64,000 nt of DNA from Fistularia commersonii. Its lineage: Eukaryota; Chordata; Actinopteri; Syngnathiformes; Fistulariidae. Below the pieces are notes generated by a model. It had not been told where the DNA came from. It was given only the letters and a program-made list of their open reading frames with translations, and did no database searches. The stretch is taken from the NCBI GenBank assembly GCA_037954325.1, contig JBBMNZ010000027.1, forward strand, positions 4,691,501 through 4,755,500, read 5' to 3'. Positions 27,078 to 38,800 of the stretch are shown in pieces. Numbering within the stretch: the stretch's first letter is position 1; each line of letters begins with the position of its first letter. Both the position numbers and the translations under genes were made by a program.

Positions 27078-28461
27078 AATATAATTTTTAATACAGGTTT
27101 TTGCCTATGTATTTGCATATCCATATATACACATATAGAGAGCATCTTTTTTTCTATATTTATATATTTTCTATATATGTTGTGTGTGTGTCTGTCTGTG
27201 TGTGTGTGTCTGTGTGTGTGTGTATATATATATGTATATTTTGAGAATGACAGAGAGACAATACACTATATCACACTACCACATTTAATAAGTAACATTT
27301 GTGAATATCAATATCTTTGCAACATCAACATGGGGCATTAGAAAACGGAAAATAATAGGAAGACACAGTTAAAGAGCCATTTTGCAACTCCATGAAAAAA
27401 ATGATATATTAACATTTTTGTGACCATACTGTTTGGGTATAGAATGATTGGTATTATCAGTCCTTAAATAGGACAATAAAAAGATAACACTCAGGGAAAA
27501 TAGGCGATTCTTGGTGGCGTTGTGGTGGGGATGTGTTTTAGAACACTCCAGATACCATGGAAGTCCACAGCAGTCAAAAATGCAAAATTCTATGATATAT
27601 TTTAAACTTCATTTGTTCTTGCATTCCATACGTTCCCCTTTGTTTAAGGATGATGATATATACATTCAACATTTAACTTGTAGTAGGTTTTGTAAGGTGG
27701 TCCTGAATAATAACTGTGAATGCCCACGTCCCTGTGAATCACCAAATTAATTCAAAGGTAATATCAAATTACTGACTCAGTCAGGAAAAGATTACTAACG
27801 TCCTACTTTGGGCAGTTTCTGCTTTGTTTTTATCTCCTATCCAAAGCACCGTGGGAGTATAGTCACCTAACTTTGGTCCAAGAGCCACGGAAATCATAAC
27901 TTTTTTATATACGTGTGGTCACTGTTTCCAGCTTTGTCAGAACTAAACTGTATCTGGTTTTACTGTCTCATTGAGTCACAGCCTCGATCAAGGAGGCACA
28001 TCGCAGCTTGTTATTAGTAAAGTTCTTTTAGGTTTTTAAACCCCAAGATAGTTTATTCAGGTGCAGTCAACCATCGTCCTGACGGGTGAGCTGTTATTCA
28101 AATCTCTTCAAATATCCCTTATAGAAAACTTTCTGTCCACTAGACTTGTATCAAGAAATATGTATAAAAGTAATCATGGAATTCATCAACCTAAAGTCAC
28201 ATTTCACTGACTTTTTCAAATTAAATAAATTCTTAAAATAATCTTATTTTTTATTTCAATATTTGTATATTATATATAGTAATACATGTAATATATAATA
28301 TATAATAAAATATATTTGTATATTTTCTTCAACTCTTGAAATGCAATCTCAGAGCTGCAGGATCTTCCGCTAAGTCCCGTTTGTTACCGACAAGAGTATA
28401 TGATTTTGTCATAAGACGTAACCATAAAGAAGAAGCATGTGTAGTTCATTCGAAATGTATT

Positions 28462-28467
28462 TTTATT
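28462..28467 (-). other. irf8: Probable irf8 poly(A) signal
   Basis: AATAAA on the minus strand about 510 bases after the irf8 stop codon. It would give a 3' UTR of roughly 530 bases. It is the first canonical hexamer I noticed downstream of the stop; further ones occur in the AT-rich DNA beyond. Confidence 0.4.
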
Positions 28468-28975
28468 ATAAATGATTTTATCAAAAATTACGAGAAAGGA
28501 GGTTGAGTAAAACAGTCCGATAGTAAAACCTATCTGATAAAATGCCACATTGCAACCTTTTTGTTTAAATGTACCATAAAATTTGCAAAAAGATCTGATT
28601 TTATCAGTTACAAAAAAGGGACGTCGACCCATAAAGAACCACGAGAGTAAAAAAAATAAATCAGTAAATACTTATTTCATGTCAATGAGTTTGTACAGTA
28701 CAATGAGTCCTTTGAGCACAAATAAAGCCATGCAGGAAGTTGTGCTCCCGTAAAAATGTTCAGTGGAAATGTAAATGTATAAAAGCATCTGAAAAATTAA
28801 TTGATAAAAGAGTAATCTGTTCTAAAAGCTTGATATCTGTATATGTATATGTACCTTCTTTTGATCATCAATTCAACCATGTCATTTAGTTCTAATTATA
28901 TCGTATCTCAGTGAATTCAGAAAGAAAAAGAGTGCGGCTGAGCAGTCTCATTTCACGCCCATAAGGGTCCACGGC

Positions 28976-31581
28976 TCAGGCGGTGATGGGCATGTTGTCT
29001 CTGTAGCAGGGGGTCCTCTGGGGGCCGCTGTAGCTGCATAAGTCCTGGTAGATGTGAGCCATCTGGTCAGTAGCCATATCATCAGTCATTTCCATGCCGA
29101 CGTTGCAGTAAGGCTGTGAGCGGTGTGCGTTCATTGCCTCCAGCAGGTGCTGGCAGTTTACAACTGTGATCTGCCGTAGTAAGAGAGGCCAGATTCAATG
29201 ACAGTGTCACTAAAATATATTTAGGCAATAAACGTCCAGCCCTAGAAACAAGTTCATTTGTTATAAACAAGTAGTGATCGACGTGATCGATCTCACCTGC
29301 ACTATTATCAGTTTGCTCTTGGCCGTGCTGACGCCGTGGAGCTCCTCTCCAAAGCACAGTATGACTGTTGGGTCAGGAGCTGGGAGTTGTCCCTCCTGAT
29401 GTAGCTGCAGAGCTGCATATTATGGAAAACATGAACCCATCACAAAACCGAAGACTCTTTGTAACTTTGGGCGCGAAATCATTGTGCTTTGTTTTTCATT
29501 GGTTTCAACTTTTGTTTTTGCTGCTCACCTTGAAAAAACTTCTCTGTGTCAAAAATCTTGACCACGGCATCCCTCTCCAGTTTGCAGGGCATGGTGCTGT
29601 AATGCGAGTCCACCTCACCCAGCCCGCTCCAGAACACGCGGCTCTGGCAGAGCCTCTTGATAAAGATGCCCTCCTGATTCGCGCGGACCAGCACTCCCCT
29701 CTCCAGGTGCCTGAGAAGCTTGTGCGTGACATGGCGCTGCTGTTCGTAGGCGATCAGGTCAGCGGAGGGGAAATGAACGCTCTGCATGCTGTCCGAACTG
29801 TAAAGGGTGCTACGGCCCAGGTGCTGTGGGCCCGGGGTGATGCGGCACCCCTCGGGATGGGTCACCATCGTGTTGTGCATCAGCTTTCCTCCGTAGAAGA
29901 AACTGATCATCATTTGGGAGAAAGCTGGAGAAGAGGATACTTGGTAAGTGAATACAAATGAAAAAGACACACATCCAGGATGTTTACTTGGAAACTATCC
30001 AGGCTTTACTCCAGAATTCTTGAATGAGAAATCCTAAGTACCTGAGCTGTGAGTGCCAGATGGCAAGGCCTCTTGATGCAGGGGTAAAGCTGCAAATGGG
30101 AGAGATGAGTTAGCGGCGTGTTGTCTTCGACCACGCTTGTGTGTCATTATATTGCCTCATCATCAAAAACACCAATTGCACTGCATTTCAAAGACCTATG
30201 CACCCAAGTCAGCAAGTTCAACAGGAAGTTAGTCAGTTATTCCACTTCAGAATTTATCAGAAAAGTCAATAACCTTTTTTTGAAATGTCAAGTGTCACAT
30301 TTTCTTTGTAACAATAGACACTTTATAGAAGTGGAATTAAAAGCTACTTGATAAATAAAAAGAGGCAAGCGGGGTCAGAGGGCCTGTGAAGAGCACAGCC
30401 TTACCATTTATGCTACTCTGGGACCAGTACTCCGGACTGGACTGGATGTTACAGACCTCTTCCTGAGAAAAAACATGACAATGCGGTGAACAGATTTTGT
30501 ACGCTCCTGTTTCGGGAGCCTCGAGGATCACATGCACGCTTGATGTGAAGGTGAGATCACGCGGTGTGGCCAGAGTGCTCAATTTAAAGGGAGATTGGTC
30601 TTTACCTCTTTCATAAGACCCTCGTTGTCTGCAGGGCTGCAGACCATCTCCGTGACCTCGCAGCAGCTGGCGGAAGATGCCATAACCAATGCAGCACTCT
30701 TTCCATCTGTGGGCAACAGGTAAGATGAGACAACAGGACTTATATTAGACACATAAAGATCAGTGACATATTCCTGTTATTCCCAATGATTACTGTGGAA
30801 ACTTGGTAACGTGCAATACAAAACAACAATTTTGAAAAAATTGTGCACAAGTTTTGTCCATCAGAGGACTGTTCGTTCGATAATGGAGATATTAAACTCA
30901 CTTTTCTGCTCCTCCTCTGGGACAATGCGGTAGACTTTATAGGGCTCTGAGATATCCAGCTGTGACCTGTCAGTCACCTCCTCAAAGTCGGGGCTTTTGT
31001 TGAGCGCACAGCGCAGCCTGGTTTTCCATGTGGCAGGTTCAGCCTTGTCTCCCTCCTTATATTTACCTTTAAACACAGCCCATGCCTGTGGAAAAGGGGG
31101 GGCAGTAAAGCTTCAGACACAAGAGGAAACAGTCATCTTTAAACAAAGTACACTAAAGCTAAAGCAAGGAAGATTAAGAGAGAGAATTAATCAATGATTA
31201 GGATGGTGTTAAAGTTTTGGTTGGAAATGCCCACTTGATGTCAAATCAATTGAATCTTTGTTTTTTTGTTTTTAATAATCAATATTATAAACTCTAACTA
31301 AGGTTTTTTTGTTGTTTTTTTTTGGAAAAGAAGCCACGGGGGAGACCAAGACCGAGCCATCTGATGGGATGTTACGCAGCAAACAAACAAACAAACAAAC
31401 AGGACCAGACCTTGAAAATTGACGCGTCCACTTCTTGGTTGTAATCCTGTTTCCCCGCGTGTTTCCACGGAATCCGGAACATGGTGCGGGTTTCGTCCTC
31501 CCACAGGAGCCCGGAGTACAGGGCGCTCTGGATCTGCTCCATCAGCCACTGCTTCAGCCTGCGACCCCCGGAATTTGTCAT
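28976..31581 (-). CDS. irf8: Interferon regulatory factor 8, complete, 8 coding exons
   Basis: Transcription factor of the IRF family that directs macrophage, dendritic and B-cell programmes, binding ISRE and ETS-IRF composite DNA sites. Coding exons on the minus strand: 31581-31411, 31085-30902, 30706-30606, 30462-30405, 30089-30042, 29924-29529, 29412-29297, 29170-28976. All junctions are GT-AG and in phase, giving 422 aa (human is 426). The DNA-binding domain (about residues 1-115) has the five conserved tryptophans at 12, 27, 39, 59 and 77. The stretch from AWAVF to EEEQK is nearly identical to mammalian IRF8, which separates it from IRF4. The IRF association domain fills exons 6-7 (about 188-358) and includes AFSQMMISFFYGGK and KLERDAVVKIFDT. 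The ATG at 31581 is chosen because the family starts just before GGRRLKQWL; the only upstream in-frame start-like codon is GTG. Nothing looks broken. Confidence 0.97.
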
Positions 31582-31926
31582 CTCCGCCTTAGACCAAGAC
31601 ACTTTCCCGCATCAGAGGATGACCTCGGTTTCAAGAGTGAGTCCAAGTTAATCAGAAAGTAAACCAAAGTGGAAGTACCTTCAGTTTTATTTGCTTCCCT
31701 GAGAAAGTAAGTCTATCAGAGTAAATCGGGACGGTTCTCCCCTGACACAAGGAGGAGAGTCCGGGCACCCCGTGGAAGAAATAGAAATGATTTGACTGAG
31801 CGGCTCTAGTCTGACCAATCACAGTCTTCATAGTCACACCATTCTGGCCAATCACAACCGTCTTAGGAGCCGTAGGCCGCGCCGTCACGGAAGTGTAGTT
31901 CTTTTAAGTGTGGTCATTTACAAGAA
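31582..31926. promoter_or_regulatory. irf8 promoter, possibly bidirectional
   Basis: This interval lies between the irf8 start codon (minus strand) and the candidate divergent ORF (plus strand). It contains two CCAAT boxes (31815-31819 and 31848-31852) 33 bp apart, about three helical turns, each within an identical CCAATCACA context, as expected for NF-Y. A CGGAAGTG ETS-type motif lies at 31888-31895. GAAAGTAAAC at about 31658, next to a GGAAGT motif, resembles an ISRE/ETS-IRF composite element. Motifs are seen in the sequence; the factors are inferred. Confidence 0.5.
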
Positions 31927-32129
31927 ATGTCCCCGCTGACACAAAAAGTTGATAAGCTGCCCACGCCAGCGGAGGCAGGGACCAGGAGCGTGATGAAAAA
32001 AAAGCAAAGTCACAAGTTACCTACCGCCGTGGGGGATTTCTTCGCGAAAGAGGCAACCCACGCAACAGGTGCGACAGGAAGCGCGCTCTCTCTGTCTCTC
32101 TCTGTCTCTGTGTCTCTCTCTCTCTCTCG

Positions 32130-32208
<79 letters not shown>

Positions 32209-34202
32209 ACGGTGAAATCCCTCCACAATGCAGTCGTAAGTGGTATTCTAAGGGTAAAAATGAATGAACAAAAAATAAAGAATTACAATCATGACAACTT
32301 TCTGACAACTTACATTTTAATTAACAGTGCTTGGCATGAGATGGAAAAAATCTGGAAATTTATAGTAAATGATTGATGAAGTAATGAAGTAATTTCAAAA
32401 TGTTCCAAACTGACGTGTCCTATTATACCTTTAGAAATATATTTTTTTTCTGAAATCATATTTCCCTGATCTCCGAGCTGAAGTGCCTTCCCATCTGGGC
32501 TGAACATAAGTGAGAATTCATATAGTTCCTGTTTGTGATGCAAGAATAAATACCACCTCTTAGGATTTAAGGCCTGGAATGCAGAACTGTGATGACACTT
32601 GCCATTTCACGCACAAAAAAGATAGACCAAAATAAACAAAAGTGGGCGAAGAATTACTTTCATTTCTAAAGTACTTAATAAAACATAAAATACTTTTAAA
32701 AAACACACACAATAAAAATATGTAATTCACTAAAAAGTCGACTATGAAATGTAAACACAGCCAATCATTAAACTTCAAATGACCTTTTCTCATAGTTACA
32801 GTTACAAAGCAAAAATGGCCAAATGATTAGGAATTCTTTTTATGGTCACTTGATCTTTTCATGTATTCGGTGTATCACCGCTGACCTCAGTCACTCATGA
32901 CTCAGAAGCAGTGGATCGGTGTTCATAATTTGACAAAGTACATGACATTCTAGAAAAAGCAGAAGAAAGTTTCGGACACACACACAGCCCCTCACATTCA
33001 GTTGATGAGTTGGGAGGGAAATTAAATCAGCACTGATTGTGATAATAAATCAGACTGACCTATCATGAAGAAAAAAATGGTGGAAATAGTCTTTTACACG
33101 TGTATTTAATCACAATACGCACTATTCTGTCTTATTCTTGTCAAAATCTTCTTGTTGATATGGACAAGACTTCACCATGAACTAGGATGACTATTCTGTC
33201 TTATGTGATGTTTGATTATCTGTGATATAAACATTTTCCAAACTTTTTAAAACTTGATTCAGAAAAATCACTTCCGAGTGTATACCAGTGTCAGTCATGG
33301 TCTTAAATGTTGCACATTTATCTATCTAAGATATTAACTGACATTTAAAATAATGAAATAGTAAGTTGAAAACTGTTATAATAATACCCCCTTTTTCTTT
33401 CTTAATCTGTTTAAAAGAAACAAAATCCTTTATCTGTGTCTGAAGGAACATGACATCCTGTATTTTATTTGAATTTGCTGAATCTAATTATATATATATA
33501 TATATAAAATTATATATATATATTATATATATTATATTATATTATATTATATATACACACACACACACACTAACACACACGTATTTCCATTATATCTTTT
33601 AGATTTTTTCTTTTTTAGCACTGTCTAAAACATAGCTGTGAAAATAAGTATAAAAACAAACAATAAAGCTTAAAATACTGACTTTACTGAAGACAAAAAT
33701 CCACTATTATAATTTCAATTGCCCATATTTATTAGCATTTCCACATTTAGTCCGTCACTGCAATTTATTACAAAACTCAGACAAAAACAGAATAAATGTG
33801 CAATTTAAAGGTGTAACTGTACCCTTTCACATAAATTCATCCCGAAATCTACCCTTTCACAATAAAAAGAGATTCATCAGAGCGTCATTAAAACAGGAAG
33901 ACTGTAGCATTAGGCCTGCAGAGATACTTCATATGTAGTTACAAGTTTACTCAGCAAAATTTTACATAACTTCTCAATTTTGTTTGTCATACAACTTTTA
34001 AAGGAACATTTCTGCCAATTCCTCCAGTTTACATCAGGTGCTGTGTTGGCTAATGTTGTGTTCAGCTGATGACGGCAGTAGCCTGGATGACAGACAAATG
34101 CCACCTTCACCGTGTCTGGTAGGAGCTGATAGAGGTGACTCAACAGATAGTTCATCAGCTGCAACAAAAATACACAACAAAGATCCCTGGGAATTGAGGT
34201 GA
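31927..34202 (+). CDS. Candidate small unrecognised gene divergent from irf8, two exons, about 92 aa
   Basis: Not recognised. Exon 1 would be 31927-32068 (ATG with G at -3; donor ACAG|gtgcga, phase 1) and exon 2 34066-34202 (acceptor ttgtgttcag|CTGATG, same phase, ending TGA). Joined, they give about 92 aa: a Lys-rich N-terminal half containing KKKQSHKLPTAVGDFFAKEA, then an acidic Ser-rich half (ADDGSSLDDRQMPPSPC ... NKDPWELR). The VGDFF core resembles a PCNA-interacting (PIP) box, though the usual Gln is Pro here. Support is the matching intron phase, GC-rich codon use in exon 1, a position about 345 bp from the irf8 ATG across a shared CpG-containing promoter, and a plus-strand poly(A) signal at 34875. 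Against it: no homologue known to me, a 2-kb intron with a large microsatellite, a donor that departs from the best consensus, and a minus-strand frame that is also open opposite exon 2. An extension through a donor near 34198 to an exon at 34482 is also in frame. Confidence 0.33.
32086..32206. repeat. Compound (TC)n-(TG)31 microsatellite upstream of irf8
   Basis: About 60 bases of TC/TCTG pyrimidine-rich repeat pass into 31 units of TG. It starts about 500 bases from the irf8 ATG and just inside the intron of the candidate divergent gene. Confidence 0.95.
33488..33570. repeat. AT-rich palindromic tract and short (CA)n
   Basis: Alternating TATATA with ATTATATT units, then a CA run. It is likely cruciform-prone simple sequence. 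Confidence 0.85.
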
Positions 34203-35455
34203 TCCGACTCACAGAGGTTCAAATTTTAATCCAAAGGGCCAGTCATAATTCACATTCCCTGGTGTGAGACAGGTTTTTGGAGGGCCCTTGACATGGCGGG
34301 ACTGTCGGAACAGACCTACATAATGCAGGAATGCAGTCTTTGCCAAGGACACGGGACATGTATTGTTAGTGTTTCTCATTAGTAACTTTAGTAGCTTCAG
34401 TAGCTGATGATGGCAGGACCGTAACATTATGGTGCGGCAACTGTAGTGTTTCAAGCATATCCATTCTGGGCAGTTTTCCAGAATGCTGACTCAAGTTTTG
34501 GTGTCAACTGTTAAATGTTGTGTAACAACCATCATCTGGATTGTCAAAACAGAGATGAAGCAGCGAGCAGATGCCTAAATGAAAATTTGTGTTCATTTGG
34601 AGGAAAATCCATTGGGCTATCAAACCATAAGTTGTATGTAATTTTAAGCAAGCTTAAGAAACTAACAACATACAATGCCTTCCTCCCCTTTACATCTTGC
34701 TTGGTCCTTTCTGCAATGACCAAGCCAATACATTATATTTCTTCAAAAAGAATAAAAAAGTTCAGTGCAAAAGGATTGCGTCTACTGCAATCCGCAAAGA
34801 AAAAAAAACATCTGCTTGATGTAAGTGATTCATCTGTCTTTTGTTTGTTATACACACTGCTGTGGATAAATACCAATAAAAGTAAAACATTGTGGTGGAT
34901 TATTATAATGTGACTTGCGCATTGTGCCTTTGGCACCAAAAAGGCTGCGGGCTCTTCATGCAGTAAGAAGATGCGACTGTAAAAACATGAAGTTAGATAT
35001 CATCTCACGGCACACCAATAACACAGCTTATATACAGTGTATAGATGATTTGGGTGAATATTTGTTTTTTTAAGAAAACAGATAAAATCCCTTTTTTTTT
35101 GTGGCCTGCAGCTAAGAACCATCCGTTCTTTTTCCCATCCGTAGTTCTATTCAATTACCAGCCCTCTCGTTGACACATAAATATAGTATGACGCAAAATT
35201 TAATGGTTTTAGGCTCAATTACGACTTTGTTGATTTATACATGGACACACAAATTGAAGTCATTACCGATATTTTTTGACAAAGTATTTCAACATCCCAG
35301 CAGTGACAGCCTTGAAATACACTGTTGTGTTGCTTCCTATCTGCTTACAATATCATGTTAACTGTTTTTCTACGCTGGGAGACACAAGCTCGCAGGTAAT
35401 TAGAGGTTAGGCCGGGTTTATCATCAAGCACCTGCACATATAGGGGTAGTTTCTT
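34203..35455. other. Intergenic DNA between the candidate gene and the dusp22 3' end
   Basis: Contains a plus-strand AATAAA at 34875-34880 that could end the candidate divergent transcript. A 132-codon plus-strand ORF (34515-34913) lacks recognisable motifs. Otherwise I see nothing. Confidence 0.5.
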
Positions 35456-35472
35456 TGAGCAGCCGTCTCTTG

Positions 35473-35478
35473 TTTATT
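35473..35478 (-). other. dusp22: Probable dusp22 poly(A) signal
   Basis: AATAAA on the minus strand about 385 bases after the dusp22 stop. The intervening DNA stays open in one frame (35424-35651) by chance and is read here as 3' UTR. Confidence 0.5.
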
Positions 35479-35860
35479 TCAATTATAGTCCACAAACAGA
35501 CAGGATAGTTAGAGGCAAAATGTTCCTTTAAGACAATCACATCTTTAAGGCTACTGAGCATACCGTCACAGGATAGACAAGTCCTTGTGGAAGCACAGAT
35601 TTTGTGAATCATGGCTAAGGTGCTGAGGTGTTCGGAGTAAGGCGTGAACACTGATACCCTTTTGTGGCTTTACTTGGTGAAGAAAACACGGGCGGAACTG
35701 ATAGTGAAGTACACTACCCAATTCAAAATCAGCCTCTCTCTAAAACATGTATATTGGTTAAAATGAGGTATAAATGAAGCACTGAGGCTGAATTGGAACT
35801 GAGTAAAGAGTAACATGTAGTGCTGCCTCCTGACCGCAACTGAATAGAAAAGTGGACGGT

Positions 35861-38800
35861 TCAGTTGCTGTTGTCTGAGTCATCGGGGACGGGGGGCAAA
35901 GAACCGACACCCACATCTTGACTGATCCAGCGCTTGTCTGCTCCTCTTCGCTGGCTCTCTTGTTGTTCCGTGTACTGGCTCAGTAGGGCAGCCACCTGCT
36001 CCTGGTCTTTAAAAGGACTTGGACGGAAACTCGACTGCAGCCATTCTCTATACTGGATAGAAAACAAAAACTGAATAAATAGATATAAATATTCTTGCAT
36101 TCCATGCTACTCATTAAGCATTGCGCATGAACCTACAAATTATAACATGTGTAGATGTTGCAATCATCTTCTCAAATTGTTTGCCCGGTTATCTTAAATA
36201 GGTTTCTTTCCATTGTCAGTCGATCAGTGAGTTCTGAATCTTAATATCTACCTCAAAATATTCATTTTACAAACATATAATTTGAGCTTCCAGATCTAGT
36301 ACCTGGGGACAAAGATTAAATGGATCTGAGGGTTGTGATGAGTCTCATGACATAAAAGTTTTAAATGTGTACAAAGTCCTCTGTATGATTATTGATCTGA
36401 AACTGATTAAAGTTTATAGGCAGCTGTAAAGTTCTGATGTCCATTATAAACCAACTGTCAGCCACAGCTTGCAGGAAATGGTTTGGTAATTGTTTCAATT
36501 CCTACAGCACATTCCCAGCCTCAACCTATATGTTAAGTATGAAAACACATGACAAATAAAGTTAGCGGGTAAAGCATCACTATCCTTATTTAATCAAAAC
36601 AATTATTGTATGTGTGAATGAGAGAGTGAGTCGTTGGATGTCTCCTTTTGTGGCTCTGTGATTTACAGTTTTATTATGTAAGAACTACCTTTTACTTATC
36701 ATTTTGAGAGATCAGGGTCCTTTCAATGCACACCTCATATCTCATTAAAACTGAAAGTATCTAGAGCTCGTCAGAAGATGTAAGGTCAACATCAAATAAG
36801 CAGCATTTATAACCCGCATGTTTCACCCCTCTACTACTAAGTGGAAACAGAATCTCAATCTGACCTTTATCTGAATGCAAATTCTCACTAAAGGTCGTTC
36901 CAGGCCCATACTGAGCTGAGCACGTAAAACCATAATCCGCTATCAGTATGCAATAACCAGGAGGTTAAGAATAGGAAAAATCTTATTTAATTCTCAAGAA
37001 GTTGTAGACTAGGATCATGCAGAATGAGGCAGTACTTAGTACTTAACCACCAAATATTCACACTAATAACCAAGTTACTGATGAATACATGTATCCTAAT
37101 GGATGCAAGGACTGTGACATCCAAATGTAAGCAGATGACACTATAATCTACTGTATGTATGTTTAATGAACAAACAGTGAGCTGCGTATGAGCTCACAGC
37201 TGTAACACCTGAGATCAAACAATGGCTTCACAACTCCTGTCTTCTCACTCTGTGTGTTCTTATTCGAAAGGTCAACAGATGATGATACACCTGACATATG
37301 TGTTGCAAGGGAAAATATAACTGTGGTATTGGACTAATAATATATTGGTGTAGCTCTTATTCCAATCTTAGCTTCAAAATAGAAATTAAAACTTCTCCAG
37401 TGACACCAGATCACACCTGGAACAGCTGTGATAGACTGTAACATGTTCCACGGCATAATGCATGCATATACATTCATTTGTTCTTTTAACACTAGCTTCA
37501 AATCATGGCCAAAACACAATCCAATATGAGAGCAGACTGTGTAGCTTGTCTGGACGACCTGAAGTGTGTCTACTGCTGTTTTTGTTTTATATAGGCGCCT
37601 TTGCCCTTGTTGTTTTTAGTGCTTTTATGAAGTACCTCCATTTAGATGTACAGTATTGATGTCCTAGAATTGTATGTATATTATATATTCATTTGCCCTG
37701 GGACTGCAGTTGAACATTAGCCACTGGGGCTCGACTGGGAAATGTATAGAAATGTAACTTAAAACCATTAAATAAATGAATATTGTTTATTACCTGATTT
37801 TCACTTTCTATCTGAGACATATGTGGGAAAAGCTCAACAGAATACTCATTTCCCCTTAAATCCTCGAAATCAGTGCAAACTCCACAATGAGCCACTTTTT
37901 TTTTCAACCATGTTATGTTGCAAGATGCTGACAGTAATGCAAAACACGTGATTATCAGTACCAAGTTAATGCAATCCCAGCAAACCCCCTGCAGTTCCCC
38001 TTCCCGTCTCAATGGCTGGGTCTGTGCTATTGTTATTGGAATCCACTGAATTCCACTAAATTTGACAGACTCTTTTGGAGTTCTGAAAATTAGGAAGGAA
38101 TGCATGTGTGGTTTCTTAATTATATGAAATGCAATCCTCCTCACACAGTGATTAATTCTTTACCACACCCTCAGAAGCAAGAATTTTCTTGATTGACCCA
38201 ATGATTCATATATCCACTACAGAGAGCACATTAGTTATATATTAAGTAAAACACATTTAAATCAGTACTTACATTTGCTGAAGAGAAATCATGACATGAT
38301 AAATCATATACTGACATTTCATGCGTGAGTACCACCCAAACACCCATTACATAAGAATAATCTTGAATGTAACTTTTCTTAACTTATACCAAGTGCATCA
38401 ATGACAGGACATCCCCTCTACATGTGTTGACAGGGATACAAAGTATTTACCTTCCATCTCTTTACATTCATATTCTTATCACTTTCAGGAGACTCCAAAC
38501 TAAACTGATGGGTTTTTTAACAAGGTATTTTGTAAATCTTTATTCCTTTATTGTATTATCTTATATTGTTCATTGTAAAAGGTTCTTATATTGTTATATT
38601 TTTCATTGTAAAAAGTTCATTTTTTCCACTTCTTTTCAAATTAGGGATTATGATAGTCCTTGTTCTTATTGCAACTACACTTCAATACGCAGATAGAGTG
38701 TTTGCTAACCTCATAATAAATTCAACAAACAACAAAAGAAAATAACAAACACCAGTAATCTTGGACTTGTGTGCCAAAGGCAGAAATACATGTTTTAGGT

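Larger units (their letters stand above)
19991..28461. other. Intergenic DNA next to the irf8 3' end
   Basis: Holds several microsatellites and three repeat-free islands (about 21,100-21,360, 21,970-22,400 and 24,470-24,620) with homeodomain- or forkhead-type motifs, for example TGTTTGTAAA at 22101-22110. No coding exon recognised. The last 300 bases are AT-rich simple sequence. Confidence 0.5.

Noticed and set aside
29368..29961. 197-codon plus-strand ORF
   Set aside because: It is the antisense shadow of irf8 exon 6; the minus-strand frame carries the conserved IRF association domain.
31582..31602. Seven-residue N-terminal extension of irf8
   Set aside because: The upstream in-frame codon is GTG; the ATG at 31581 has G at -3 and matches the usual family start.
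34034..34222. Minus-strand frame VAADELSVESPLSAPT... opposite candidate exon 2
   Set aside because: It could be a terminal exon, but no phase-compatible upstream minus-strand exon was found; the plus-strand reading is favoured because exon 1 matches its phase.
34515..34913. 132-codon plus-strand ORF with a good GAT|gtaagt donor
   Set aside because: Lys-rich, low-complexity translation with AATAAA inside it; no matching upstream exon in that frame and no homologue recognised.
35424..35651. 75-codon minus-strand ORF just after dusp22
   Set aside because: It lies between the dusp22 stop and its AATAAA, so it is 3' UTR.
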